Shown piece by piece: positions 17,572 through 27,139 of a DNA stretch of 64,000 nt. The DNA is from Komagataeibacter sp. FNDCR2. Lineage in GTDB: Bacteria; Pseudomonadota; Alphaproteobacteria; Acetobacterales; Acetobacteraceae. The position numbers were made by a program, and so were the translations under genes. The first letter of the stretch is position 1. Each line of letters begins with the position of its first letter. The notes below the pieces were generated by a model. That model had not been told where the DNA came from and did not search any database. It worked only from the letters and a program-made list of their open reading frames with translations. Location of the stretch: positions 127,001-191,000 of the forward strand of contig NZ_JAIWOU010000001.1 in assembly GCF_021295395.1 (NCBI RefSeq), written 5' to 3'.

Positions 17572-18805
17572 GAGCAGGCCTCATGCCTGAAGTCCCGGCT
17601 CTGCTGTCCCGGCACTCCCGTGCCAGGGCCGAGCGTATGTGCGGCTTCATGGCATTGGCCATGAACTCGATAACCGGCACCACAACCGCATTTCCGAACT
17701 GGCGATAGGCCTGCGTATCGGAAACGCCAATACGGAAACGCCTGTCACCACGATCGAAACCCATAAGACGTGCGCACTCCAGTGGTGTGAGACGGCGCGG
17801 CCGTTTCCCCTCCTGCCGGATCAGGATTTCGGACCCGTCCTTGAAATAACGGGCGGAAAGTGTCCGCGCGACATCATCCGGTCCGAACAGTCCGAAGCCG
17901 AAGCCGTTACCCGCAGCCGCATGCTTGGCCTTATAGTTCTGAAGATAATTCCACAGATGTTCCGTAAGGGTATATTTTGGTTCCACCTCGGCATGTGGCA
18001 GAAGGATTGAACCCAGTTTCGGGCCTTTTTCTATAGGTGGAACGACCAGAGATTTTAGATCAAAATCTGTTTTTTCCCTGAAACCAACAATAAAAATACG
18101 CTCGCGTTTCTGCGGTACCCACGATGCAGCACTGATCATGCGCGTCTGCACATGATAACCAAGTTCTTCTTCGAGAACGTGCATGATGGTGGCAAAAGTG
18201 CGCCCCTTATCATGCCGCTCCAGGTTTTTGACATTTTCCAGAAGAAAGGCTGCCGGTCGGTGATGGGCGATGATTCTGGCTGTATCGAAAAACAGGGTTC
18301 CCTGCGTATCACACAGGAAGCCATGGGGTCGCCCCAACGAATTCTTCTTGGAAACCCCGGCGATCGAAAACGGCTGACAGGGAAAACCTGCCAGCAGAAC
18401 ATCGTGTTCCGGAACCAGGGAGGGATCCTCTGCAAACGGGCGGATATCACCACTGATCTCATGATTGTCCGGATAGTTCAGGGCATAGGTCTGCCGTGAG
18501 AATCTGTCCCATTCGGATGTAAAGACACATCGACCACCGATTTCCTCAAAACCGATCCGCAGGCCGCCTATCCCGGCAAACAGATCGATGAAACGGAAAT
18601 CGACCCTGTCTTTCTCTTTTGCCCGGAGGCGTTCATCGGCAATGCGGCGCAGGAAATTGAGAGCCGTCCGGCTCGCCGTGCCGGGGGTATTCTCATAACG
18701 GTACACCGTCCGCTCCCCCAATCCCAGTTCTTCAGCTGCCTGATGCAGAGTAAGGCCTGCCCGATCACGCAGCAGGCTGAAATCGGTCCGCGATGGCATG
18801 GGCAT
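17546..18805 (-). CDS. dcm: DNA (cytosine-5) methyltransferase, Dcm type, with N-terminal HTH
   Basis: The 419-residue protein begins with a helix-turn-helix (about 10-55, [20 protein letters not shown]) that could bind its own promoter. The C5-methylase motifs follow: [15 protein letters not shown] (I, about 72-86), GFPCQPFS with catalytic Cys143 (IV), FLLENVKNL (VI, Glu190), [10 protein letters not shown] (VIII), [14 protein letters not shown] (IX) and [10 protein letters not shown] (X). It methylates cytosine in the site cut by the EcoRII-like enzyme. It is the first gene of the dcm-vsr-endonuclease operon. The HTH suggests autoregulation so that methylase precedes nuclease. Confidence 0.93.
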   Translation of the reverse strand: MPMPSRTDFSLLRDRAGLTLHQAAEELGLGERTVYRYENTPGTASRTALNFLRRIADERLRAKEKDRVDFRFIDLFAGIGGLRIGFEEIGGRCVFTSEWDRFSRQTYALNYPDNHEISGDIRPFAEDPSLVPEHDVLLAGFPCQPFSIAGVSKKNSLGRPHGFLCDTQGTLFFDTARIIAHHRPAAFLLENVKNLERHDKGRTFATIMHVLEEELGYHVQTRMISAASWVPQKRERIFIVGFREKTDFDLKSLVVPPIEKGPKLGSILLPHAEVEPKYTLTEHLWNYLQNYKAKHAAAGNGFGFGLFGPDDVARTLSARYFKDGSEILIRQEGKRPRRLTPLECARLMGFDRGDRRFRIGVSDTQAYRQFGNAVVVPVIEFMANAMKPHIRSALARECRDSRAGTSGMRPAHDQSAAVA

Positions 18806-18934
18806 TCTTTCAGATCAGGGTCGCACGAGGTTTATCTCTGCCCTGATGGCAGAATCTGTCCCCGAAAGCAACCCATGTTCCTTATATGTTCCAAACTTGA
18901 CCGTACGACAATCAGGAGGACATGTGCATCCATG

Positions 18935-19362
18935 AAATATACTCAGCACCGGCATCGCATTGGGGTTGGCGCGGTGATAGTCGGGGTCTGATCCCAGCGT
19001 CGTCGGCAGATCATGCCGCGCGGCCCTGATCGCCGCTTCGACGTCACAGACCGCGCCATTGAGATTACGGCCCAGTTCAAACCCCAGCGAGATGGACGTC
19101 TCCCCCCACGTGGAGGTGGACTACATCTGCATCACACCGGCGATATTGCCCAGATGCCGTTCCAAGGATGCTGCCAAGGTGCGGGCCATGACCTCGGGTG
19201 AGCCAGCCGGCATTGGACGCCGAGACCGGGATCACCGGCAGGTCGACATCGGGCAGGAGGGGCAACGCCATCAGGTCCGACAGCACGGCGGAGAGCAGCA
19301 GCAGCGTCGCCACCGGGCGACGAACGAGCACCAGACGATGAATTTCAAGGAAGATGTCCCGT
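18935..19362 (-). pseudogene. Decayed N-terminal fragment of an MdtB/MuxB-type RND transporter
   Basis: Scattered over three frames are RRPVATLLLL, LPLLPDVDLPVI, RTLAASLERHLGNIAGVMQM, LNGAVCDVEAAIRAARHDLP and DYHRANPNAMPV. In order they are the first 130 or so residues of an RND pump of the MdtB class. Several frameshifts and stops occur, and the C-terminal 85% is absent. It is a relic stranded between dcm and IS debris and has no relation to the intact pump at the left end of the window. Confidence 0.7.
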
Positions 19363-19442
19363 CCCTGCGGGAGGGCTCACTCTACAAGACGATCGACGCG
19401 GGCATTTTTTCAAAGGAAGGCGAAAAAATAATCCGGCTTCTG

Positions 19443-19709
19443 TCAGCGGGCCTCCAGATCATGTCCCGCTGACGACGTGACCGTGATGGCGGCGGCCTGC
19501 ACCGCCAGACCGTGCTCGGCCGCAATCCGGCGCAGCACTGTGACGACTTCGGGTGCGTTACAGGCGATCTTCCGACCTGTGCCGGCCTGCACAAAGGTGA
19601 TCGCAAGGGCTGCCTTGCGTTCCGGCGCTACGCTGTAGAGCCACTGCCGGTCGGGTGTGACATCCCGGCGCAAGATGGCGCGTTCCACAAAAAGATTCAG
19701 ATTGCGTTA
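19443..19709 (-). pseudogene. Hypothetical protein C-terminal fragment, truncated by IS remnant
   Basis: An open frame runs from the boundary of the IS remnant at about 19709 to a stop at 19443. It reads NLNLFVERAILRRDVTPDRQ and ends SAGHDLEAR. An internal ATG at 19688 would give 81 residues. Composition is protein-like but no family is recognised. The 5' part is missing. Confidence 0.35.
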
Positions 19710-20010
19710 GATCGATCCCTGCAAGGGCGCGTGCCCATCACCCCACCGCTTCCAGCGATTGTAGAGCGTCTTGTGCGATCCAGAGCTCTTCGGTGCATCC
19801 CGCCAACGAAACTCATTACGATTGACGAAGATAATTCCGCTCAGCACCCGACGATCATCCATCCGGGGGCTTGCCGTGGCTCTTCGGAAAATACGGCTCA
19901 AGCCGCGCCATCTGCGCGTCCGTCAGCCAGAATAAATCACTCATCCTTCAGGATTCTTCCATGTAGAGCCTGAATCACGCTAGCCCGACAAAATCAATGG
20001 GTCCCGGGCC
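19710..20010 (-). mobile_element. IS5-family remnant (one end plus part of the first transposase frame)
   Basis: The plus-strand right end reads ATCAATGGGTCCCGGGCC (to 20010), a variant of the type A terminus, followed by TA. Inside, the minus strand encodes DDRRVLSGIIFVNRNEFRWR and GSHKTLYNRWKRWG, part of the DUF4096 N-terminal transposase region. The other end and the catalytic frame are missing. Confidence 0.75.
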
Positions 20011-20026
20011 TAAGCAAACCGCCAGC

Positions 20027-20196
20027 ATGCACTCCTTACATTCGACCTTGCACGAACGCATCGTTGAGTCCATTTTCGTTGGGAAGGCGCTTCGCACGCT
20101 ATGGCGGCGCGGCATCACCGACATGGAAGTTCTCCGATCAGAGTGCGACACGCACGGCTATGGCGAGGCAAATAGGTATTTAATAAGGAAAGCATT
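20027..20196 (+). pseudogene. 5' fragment of a small hypothetical gene
   Basis: An ATG at 20027 opens HSLHSTLHERIVESIFVGKA then LRTLWRRGITDMEVLRSECD. This resembles the N-terminus of a hypothetical protein I have seen near restriction genes. Coherence is lost around HGYG (about 20160), just before the next start codon, and the frame runs on to a stop at 20254 overlapping the next gene. It is probably truncated by recombination. Function unknown. Confidence 0.4.
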
Positions 20197-20583
20197 ATGT
20201 CTAAGGGGTCTATTATTCTTAAGCCGGCATGTATCAAAACGCTTGTGGCAGTAGAGGCTCATCCTGAGCGGTCAAACCAGCACGAATTCAATGGGGTTGC
20301 TGCGCTGAAATACCTGTTTGGTATTGACAAAGCAGAATTCAAAGCAGTGTTTTCTGTCCGAGGCGAGGATAACTCCTATGAAGCAGGAGTTACTTGGTAT
20401 GACTCTCGGGAAGGCCATCCCATTCGTTCTGAGCATCGGCTTTACTTTCAAACAAATCCTGTGATGCAACGTGCGCAAGAGGGAGATAACGTACTGATTG
20501 GGTTCATTGGAAATCAACTGCACTGCATTCTGATTCCTAACACCTCTGAGCGCTATCCTGGCTGGACCTCAGTGCCGTCTTGA
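20197..20583 (+). CDS. Stand-alone EcoRII-N-like DNA-binding domain protein (possibly truncated)
   Basis: The 128-residue protein has HPERSNQHEFNGVAALKYLFG and a GVTWYDSREGHPIRSEHRLY-type stretch. These align clearly with the N-terminal effector-binding domain of the EcoRII-like enzyme encoded at 15877-17097 (RSNQHELNG, SWYDARRKHPVRTEYRLYY). The catalytic C-terminal domain is absent: a TGA ends the frame at the domain boundary, 67 bp before an IS5 element. It may be a 3'-truncated second EcoRII-family gene or a free-standing site-binding protein. ATG follows AAGGAAAGC. Lower GC than the first copy suggests a different donor. Confidence 0.65.
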   Translation: MSKGSIILKPACIKTLVAVEAHPERSNQHEFNGVAALKYLFGIDKAEFKAVFSVRGEDNSYEAGVTWYDSREGHPIRSEHRLYFQTNPVMQRAQEGDNVLIGFIGNQLHCILIPNTSERYPGWTSVPS

Positions 20584-20650
20584 TACCAGTACAAATCACA
20601 AGACCCGGCATTTCCGGTGTGTGATCATAGTGTGTTCCTCAACCTCCCTA

Positions 20651-21479
20651 GGCTCAGGACTCATAGCCAGAATATGACGGTTGCGGCGAGGCAGATCGCC
20701 GAGAAGAATACGGTGGGGCATCTGTCATAGCGTGTCGCGACCCGTCTCCAGTCCTTGAGCCTCCCGAACATGATCTCGATACGGTTGCGTCTTTTGTATT
20801 TCCGCTTGTCGTATTTTATGGGTTTCCCTCGGAATTTCCGTCCCGGAATGCAGGGTTTGATCCCTTTCTCCTCCAAGGCATCCCTGAACCAGTCAGCATC
20901 ATAGCCCCGATCCGCCAGCATCCATTCGGCTGGTGGGAGACCGTCCATAAGGGCAGCGGCCCCGGTGTAATCACTGATCTGGCCTGCTGTCATGAAGAAG
21001 TCGAGCGGACGTCCGTTCCGGTCGGTGACGGCATGCAGCTTCGTATTCATCCCGCCTTTGGTGCGCCCAATCAGACGGCCTGAAGCCCCTTTTTTAACCG
21101 CAGGCTCGAAGCTGTGCGATGTGCCTTGAGATAGGTCGCATCAATCATGATCGTCTGAGGCTCTGCCTTGCCGGTAGTCAGTCCCTCCATCATGCGGATG
21201 AATATCCCCATAGCGCTCCAGCGCTTCCAGCGGTTGTATAGCGTCTTGTGTGGACCGTATTCCTGGGGTGCATCACGCCAACGCAGACCATTTCTGTTCA
21301 CGAAAATGATCCCACTCAACACACGACGGTCATCAACGCGGGGTTTGCCATGGCTCTTCGGGAAAAAGGGCCGCAGACGCTCCATCTGCTCGTTCGTCAG
21401 CCAATACAGGTCACTCATCTTCAGTCTCCTCAACGAGCCTGAATCACATCCTGACACTCATATCAATGGGTCCTGAGCC
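20651..21479 (-). mobile_element. IS5-family element, type A copy 2 (829 bp)
   Basis: It has the same length, ends and internal frames as the copy at 13652-14480, with TA on both sides (20649-20650, 21480-21481). The two copies flank the EcoRII cluster in the same orientation, about 7 kb apart, so they could act as a composite element or recombine to delete the region between them. Confidence 0.9.
20661..21418 (-). CDS. IS5-family transposase (two frames, -1 frameshift)
   Basis: The protein sequence is identical to that of the copy at 13662-14419. The N-terminal frame starts at 21418 and ends at LKKGLQAV; the catalytic frame ends at 20661. The A-AAA-AAG slippery site is preserved, so this copy should be active. 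Confidence 0.88.
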
Positions 21480-21481
21480 TA

Positions 21482-21842
21482 GGGTGTTCGAATCGACCGA
21501 AATGATTCTCCTGACAGGCAGGCTAGTATCCCAGCTATTCGGTCTGATCGAAGGCAAGCTCCTGCCTGCAAAGAAGCAATATCTTTGATGGGACAGTTCA
21601 AGGGTATACGGGGGGAGGATGGCACGTGGGAAACAGGAACCAATCTGCGGACGCCTGCCTGTGAACGCAAGAGCTATACCTCGTGCGTTTCGCTCCATAG
21701 TTTTCCCGGTATGAGCATTGCGACCGTGCCGCTGCGTCTTTGGGAACAGTAGCTATGCGTGGCAAGCGGAATGCCAGCTCTTGGATAAGAGAATGGAAAT
21801 GGACGACAGCGCCAGGCACGCCCTCTGACGATATCAGATCAA
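21482..21842. other. Intergenic stretch between IS and YgjP-like gene, nothing recognised
   Basis: These 361 bp contain no convincing gene, RNA or IS end. Short open frames on both strands lack family features. Confidence 0.4.
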
Positions 21843-22595
21843 TCATAGCCCCTCGACCTGAATTCCATTCTCCGCGAGCCATGCCTTTCGCCACTGCCAG
21901 TCTGGTAAATGCTGTTCTACTTTGTTCCAAAATCTTGCGGAATGATCAGAGTGATGAGCATGCGCCAACTCATGGACGACAACATACTGTGCGATTCTGG
22001 GTGGCAAGAGGATCGCCTTCCAATGGAAGGAAAACCTTCCATCAGCACTGAACGATCCCCACCGGAAGCCCAAGTCTTGTACTTTGACGTCCTTTACCTC
22101 CACGCCCATTCGGTTCGCATGTTCCAATACCTGCTTCTCAAACCACGGCTGTGCGAAGCGGGTATACCACGCAACAAATATTTCCCGGCCTCGATGAGCG
22201 GAATTCTTTCGCAGGCAAAAACGACCATTCTTTAAGGTCAAATCAACAAGCTGATTATGAACTAGACGAAGCCGATAGCTTTTACCTAGATACAGAAAGC
22301 CTTCACCATCAACGAACAACTTGCTTGGAGCCCGTTGTTGTAAGCGTGATTTTTCCTCAATCTTAGTATGGATCCAGAGCGACTTCTCTTCGACGAAATC
22401 GATTAATTGCTCTGAGGAAACCTTTGAGGGCGCCACAATTGAGAGCTCTCCAGACCGTTCGACCGTTATCTGGATAGTCTTGCGTCGATTACTGCGATAG
22501 ACCTCGAAACAGAGGCCGTCAATTTCTAGGCGATGTTCACTTGCCCGTATCGGCTTACCACCGGTTCTGATGAGAGAGAGAGGAAGCTTTGGCAT
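21843..22595 (-). CDS. YgjP-like (DUF45/M48-type) zinc metallopeptidase
   Basis: The 250-residue protein carries the HExxH zinc motif in VVVHELAHAHHSDHSARFW, with the DUF45/YgjP-type core LGFRWGSFSADGRFSFHWK just before it. The N-terminal half is a beta-rich domain (KTIQITVERSGELSIVAPSK). No signal peptide, so cytoplasmic. Its ATG coincides with the last base of hsdR, so it is translationally coupled and belongs to the type I restriction operon, a linkage often seen for this family. A role in regulating or clearing the restriction complex is possible but unproven. Confidence 0.85.
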   Translation of the reverse strand: MPKLPLSLIRTGGKPIRASEHRLEIDGLCFEVYRSNRRKTIQITVERSGELSIVAPSKVSSEQLIDFVEEKSLWIHTKIEEKSRLQQRAPSKLFVDGEGFLYLGKSYRLRLVHNQLVDLTLKNGRFCLRKNSAHRGREIFVAWYTRFAQPWFEKQVLEHANRMGVEVKDVKVQDLGFRWGSFSADGRFSFHWKAILLPPRIAQYVVVHELAHAHHSDHSARFWNKVEQHLPDWQWRKAWLAENGIQVEGL

Positions 22596-25500
22596 CAGGC
22601 AGCTTTCAGCTTGTCGTCATTGGCCTTTGCCTGTTGCATCAACTGGCCCGCCAAGGCTTCTGCATCCGAGACACCAAAGCCCGGGAACTGCGTGTTGAAG
22701 ATGATTTCGAAGATCTCGGAACGCAGATTTTCCTGATCTGCCATCTTGAAGCTGCTCCAGAGAGAACGGTTTGCGCCAACCTCCTCGATCATACGATCTA
22801 CGACTTCGCGGGTCATCTCGTGCAAGGAATGAAGATGTTCGGCAGAACTGGCGTTATCAGACAGGCAAGCTGCAATTACAGTGCGCAGGAATGGGAGATA
22901 GATTTCAGGGATGTCTGAGGTGGTCTCATCATCCTTGGTCTTTGCTTCACCGCGAAGCTCGTCAATGATGGCTTGAAGCTGCTCAATGATGCGATCCCAT
23001 TGCTGACCAAAACCCTTGAGAATGTCGTTCAGTCTTTCAGACATCTTTTTGAAACGAACCGGGTCAGTTTCAAGGTTTTTCCGGATGTGGGATCGGATGG
23101 CATGTTCCATCTCCGACGCTTTCGCTCTGTTTCCCGAGGCTTGTCCAACCTGATTGTCGAACTCGGCATCCGTGAGCTGGACCGGTGGAATCTTTGGATT
23201 GATGCCAAGAGAAATGACGTGATCATCAATCAGCCTGCGTACTTTCGCACCGACGTCGGACCCGACCTCCGGAATATCCCGATACCGATTACGTGCACGC
23301 GCCTGGATATAAGCAAGCCGTTTGGCATCACGGACAAAGGGCAGACCTTCAGGACGCGGAAGGATGATTTCCAGTGATTTCAGGAAATCCTTGAGTTTGA
23401 CAGTGAACTCAGCTCGTGCCTTTTCCGTCGAGAGTGCCTGGAGACAGCTTTCATCGTCGGACAGGTCATCAAGACCGGCACGCCTGAAGATGTCCATCAC
23501 ACGGATATGGCGATCACGAAGAACCGGGATCTGGTCCTTGAGGCTGGCCAGGGCACCATCAATATCTTCGTCGGAATATGCAGCGAGAGCGGCCTTCAAA
23601 TGGTGCGCTACCCCGAAGTAATCGACGACGATGCCACAAGTTTTGCCAAAACCTGTTCTATTGACACGTGCTATAGCTTGCAGCAGTTCAGCTTCCCGAA
23701 TGGATCGATCAAGGTACATCACCCCCTCAATCGGCGCATCAAACCCCGTGAGCAACATCGATTTGACGAACAGAAAGGCCAGCGGGTCGGTTTTCGTCTG
23801 GTCTTTATGGAACAATGGCTTCTTGAAACGCTTAATCCGGTTTTCCTGAGCAATCCCTTCAGTCCATTGTTTCCAGGACGCATCATCGTTGTTGCCCCCG
23901 GATATGATCGCCGCGAATTTGATCTTTTCCAGGGTTTCCCGATATCGCCACGCCTGAACCAGCGCCTGCAGTTTCTTAGGTTTCGTGCAGAGCATTTCGT
24001 CGTCCAGGCCCTTGTCGTAATCCGAAAGTGCCGCTGCCTCGGCCAATAGTTCATCACGGGCTTCAAGAAACGCTGCATGGTAACGCACCACGGCCATACG
24101 ACTGTAAGCCACCACCTGTGCCTTGTACCCATTCGGCAGAAGGTTGGTCACATAGTGCCAAAGCATATCCCGCGCCTTTTCGGCGATCAGGGATGGCGCT
24201 TCCAGGATATTTCCCTTGGTCGCGTATTTCTTCCGGATCGCTTCAAGCTCTTCATCCGTATGGCCACGGAACATGTCCTCGAACAAGCCGTCCAGCGTGG
24301 CGCCGTCCTTGACCGCTCCTTCGGCAGTGCGCCCCTCGTAAAGAACCGGCACCGTCGCACCATCTGCCTCGGCTTCCTTGATCGTATATTTGTCGATGAA
24401 CTCGCCAAAGATCTGAGTTGTCCGCTTCTTCTCACCCATGATGATCGGGGTGCCGGTAAACCCGATCCGTGCACAGTTCGGCAGAGCGGCCATCAGGTTT
24501 GCATGGAGATCGCCCGCCTGTGTCCGATGCGCCTCATCGACCACCACGACGATCGTCTCGTCCTCGTTCAATACCTCGAAGGCAGGCCCTTTGGTAACTT
24601 CGGCCACGGCTTCATCCGTCCGGTATTTCTGGATCGTGGCGAATACCAGACCAGGCCCCTTCCGCCGCGCCAGCTTCTTCAGAGAGTGATTGCTCGTCGC
24701 CAGTTCGACGACATCGCCCGACAGCGCCGCCGTCTCGGACAATTGCCGTTGTAGGTCCTTGCGGTCAGTGACCATAATGACCTTGAACTTCCGCAAAGTC
24801 ATATCCGTTCGCATCTTGCGGATCATGAACACCATGGTCAGACTTTTGCCCGAACCCTGCGTGTGCCAAACGATGCCACCACGGCGATCATATTCGCCAT
24901 CCTGCAGCCGTGTCTTGCCGCTGCGCAGTCGCTCCAAGGCACGGTTCACGGCACGGTACTGCTGATATCGACAGACCGTCTTGATGGTCTGGCCATCCAC
25001 ATTCATGAACAGCAGATAGTGCCGCAGGATATCCAGAAGATGTCTGGGGCGCAGCATTCCGGCAACAAGGCGTTCCTGCTCGGAAAGGCCCTTCTTTCCC
25101 AATGCGGCCGCCACATCATCTTCAGAGCCAGTGCCATCTGGCCCCACAACCGTCTTCCACCGGCCGTAGTAATCCAGCCCCGCACCAATGCAGCCCACAC
25201 GGGCCTGATCAAAGCTTGTGGCAATCAGCAACTGAATCGAGGCAAAGAGAGCAGGCGCGCCCTCGTTTTCTTCGACCTCCAGAACAGCCTTGCGGGCATT
25301 GTGATAGCGGCGGAGCTGTTTGACCGCCTCGGCCAGCGGCTCAGGAATGCCGGGGCTTTTCGCCTCGACTACCACCACGGGGATGCCATTCACCAGCATC
25401 ACGACATCGGGGATGATGAAGCCCTTGCCCATGTCGTGGCCGGGTGGGCAATCGACACGAAACTGGTTAGCGATGGTAAAGCTGTTGGCCGCCACATCGT

Positions 25501-25864
25501 CCCACGCGATGTAACGGATTGTCTGGCCGCGTCCGCCGTCCCAGCCAGGCAGGCCCTCGACTGTCAGACCTTTGATGAGCAGTTGTGTGATTGCCTGGTT
25601 TGCCTCCATCAGTCCGCGCTGCCCATGGCGGGTAAGGGCACTGACGGCTTCCGAGAGGCGTGCATCATCAAGCCAGGGTCTGCCATCAGGACCGGAATTG
25701 ATCGCGCGCAGGCGCTCGCGCAGGGTGGCCTCGGAAATGACCTCCTTGAAGCTGGTGCGTCCCGTCAGGCCGGGGTCATCCTTGCTGCCCGTCTGCGACG
25801 TCCAGCCCATGGCGACACACTGGTCGATGAAGGGCTTTTCGACATCGTTGTATTCATGTCCCAT
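22595..25864 (-). CDS. hsdR: Type I restriction endonuclease, R (motor/nuclease) subunit
   Basis: The 1089-residue subunit starts with an HsdR_N nuclease domain: IIPDVVMLVNGIPVVVVEAK gives the PD...ExK core near 150-170. The SF2 motor has Walker A WHTQGSGKSLTM, motif DEAH in VVVVDEAHRTQ, FTGTPI and later QAIARVNR (motif VI). The C-terminus is helical. It translocates and cuts DNA lacking the HsdM methyl mark. It is the third gene of hsdM-hsdS-hsdR, 15 bp after hsdS. The frame is intact. Confidence 0.95.
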   Translation of the reverse strand: MGHEYNDVEKPFIDQCVAMGWTSQTGSKDDPGLTGRTSFKEVISEATLRERLRAINSGPDGRPWLDDARLSEAVSALTRHGQRGLMEANQAITQLLIKGLTVEGLPGWDGGRGQTIRYIAWDDVAANSFTIANQFRVDCPPGHDMGKGFIIPDVVMLVNGIPVVVVEAKSPGIPEPLAEAVKQLRRYHNARKAVLEVEENEGAPALFASIQLLIATSFDQARVGCIGAGLDYYGRWKTVVGPDGTGSEDDVAAALGKKGLSEQERLVAGMLRPRHLLDILRHYLLFMNVDGQTIKTVCRYQQYRAVNRALERLRSGKTRLQDGEYDRRGGIVWHTQGSGKSLTMVFMIRKMRTDMTLRKFKVIMVTDRKDLQRQLSETAALSGDVVELATSNHSLKKLARRKGPGLVFATIQKYRTDEAVAEVTKGPAFEVLNEDETIVVVVDEAHRTQAGDLHANLMAALPNCARIGFTGTPIIMGEKKRTTQIFGEFIDKYTIKEAEADGATVPVLYEGRTAEGAVKDGATLDGLFEDMFRGHTDEELEAIRKKYATKGNILEAPSLIAEKARDMLWHYVTNLLPNGYKAQVVAYSRMAVVRYHAAFLEARDELLAEAAALSDYDKGLDDEMLCTKPKKLQALVQAWRYRETLEKIKFAAIISGGNNDDASWKQWTEGIAQENRIKRFKKPLFHKDQTKTDPLAFLFVKSMLLTGFDAPIEGVMYLDRSIREAELLQAIARVNRTGFGKTCGIVVDYFGVAHHLKAALAAYSDEDIDGALASLKDQIPVLRDRHIRVMDIFRRAGLDDLSDDESCLQALSTEKARAEFTVKLKDFLKSLEIILPRPEGLPFVRDAKRLAYIQARARNRYRDIPEVGSDVGAKVRRLIDDHVISLGINPKIPPVQLTDAEFDNQVGQASGNRAKASEMEHAIRSHIRKNLETDPVRFKKMSERLNDILKGFGQQWDRIIEQLQAIIDELRGEAKTKDDETTSDIPEIYLPFLRTVIAACLSDNASSAEHLHSLHEMTREVVDRMIEEVGANRSLWSSFKMADQENLRSEIFEIIFNTQFPGFGVSDAEALAGQLMQQAKANDDKLKAA

Positions 25865-25879
25865 TGGTGGACTCTTCGG

Positions 25880-27139
25880 TTACAGCAGAGGCGTGACGGA
25901 TGTTCTGCCCGTGAGCAGGTCGTCCATCAGACCCGATTTTGTTGCACGCAGTTTTTGGGCCTCCTGTTCGCCAATTACGACATCGTCTTCCGCTTGCAAC
26001 AGAATTTTACCAATCTGGTCCTGTTCATTCTTCGGAGGTAAGGCAATCACATACTTCTTAAAGAATGATAGGCCGATCGTCTTGATCGTGCTCCCCATCG
26101 CAATTGCCTCAAACCGCGGCTTTTCCCTTTGAAGTAGATAATAAAGGAAAACATGGTTGAGTTTGGTGCCGCATCGCCACGCCATAAAATGCTGGCTCAC
26201 AGCCATTTCAGAAGCAAGGATCGCGCTTTTTCCTATCCCAGCATCACGGGAGAGAATGACGGTGTTTTCCGGATGCCGAACTGCGGAGGAATTCGCAAGA
26301 CCTGCTTCGCTAATTTCTTTGTCCGTCTCTCGGATGTAAACCTGATCCAACCGGTGAGAGTCGGCAAGCGACACCCATCTAATACCGCCGTCCCAGTACG
26401 ATGGAATAGATTTGCTCGGTGTATGACCGCTTCCACGGAGAGCAACATTATCAAGTAGGCACGCTTCCCACTCCTTCGGCAGCCAGCCGAGTGGGGTTTG
26501 CTTGTAGAGGTGGGGAGCCTCGGGCTGTGGGAAACGAAGGTCTCCGTTTGCGTCGATGCCACGGGTCAGCAGGTCATGCAGTAGCCCCTGCTTCATCGCC
26601 TTCAACTTGGCCACCACCGCCTCAGTCCCCCGTATCGCCGCGTCCAACGTGTCAAGAATCTCGGCGATTTTGGATTGATGTTCCGGCAGTGCGAGAGGGA
26701 CTTCAATGTTTAGGTAGTCGGCAACCTTAATGCCCTTCACTGTTGATCCGACAGACACGGCATCCGCTTTCGCTTTCGCGTAATCAGCGAGTCGAAGCAA
26801 GTAGCGTGTATCTGTGGAATGTGAAGGGAAAAGTGCTTTCAAATCTTGGTTGATGGCAATGTCCATTGGTGCAATTGCTACCCGGCCGACAGCCATTCTT
26901 GTGCAGACAACAGGCGTATTTGCAGGAATAAGATTGGCCGCACTGTTGTTAAGACCCTGCAGGGATATCTGTTCATCCGTTTCGAGAAGCTCAATTTTGT
27001 CCTCGTCGAAATCTTTGACGGATGCCCATGGAATAGGGCCGGTCCAATAGGCAGGATTCTGACGCGAAGGTGTGCCACCTCCTGTCTGAAACGCGATCAG
27101 GTTGCCGATAGGTCCTGTTGGAAAAAGACTTTTAGACAT
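25880..27139 (-). CDS. hsdS: Type I restriction-modification specificity subunit
   Basis: The 419-residue protein has two target recognition domains. TRD1 spans about residues 5-165 ([20 protein letters not shown]) and TRD2 about 210-370 ([20 protein letters not shown]). Each is followed by a conserved helical spacer ([18 protein letters not shown] and [18 protein letters not shown]). It sets the bipartite DNA site for methylation and cleavage. It overlaps hsdM by 8 bp. Both TRDs belong to the GGGTPS/WxGxIPW class, so the two half-sites may be related; the actual site cannot be read. Confidence 0.93.
   Translation of the reverse strand: MSKSLFPTGPIGNLIAFQTGGGTPSRQNPAYWTGPIPWASVKDFDEDKIELLETDEQISLQGLNNSAANLIPANTPVVCTRMAVGRVAIAPMDIAINQDLKALFPSHSTDTRYLLRLADYAKAKADAVSVGSTVKGIKVADYLNIEVPLALPEHQSKIAEILDTLDAAIRGTEAVVAKLKAMKQGLLHDLLTRGIDANGDLRFPQPEAPHLYKQTPLGWLPKEWEACLLDNVALRGSGHTPSKSIPSYWDGGIRWVSLADSHRLDQVYIRETDKEISEAGLANSSAVRHPENTVILSRDAGIGKSAILASEMAVSQHFMAWRCGTKLNHVFLYYLLQREKPRFEAIAMGSTIKTIGLSFFKKYVIALPPKNEQDQIGKILLQAEDDVVIGEQEAQKLRATKSGLMDDLLTGRTSVTPLL

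Noticed and set aside
21598-21930. Minus-strand 110-codon frame upstream of the IS5 copy
   Set aside because: It overlaps the YgjP-like gene out of frame and shows no conserved features.
24863-26041. Plus-strand 392-codon open frame
   Set aside because: It is a shadow of hsdR and the hsdS 3' end; the minus-strand genes have unmistakable motifs.
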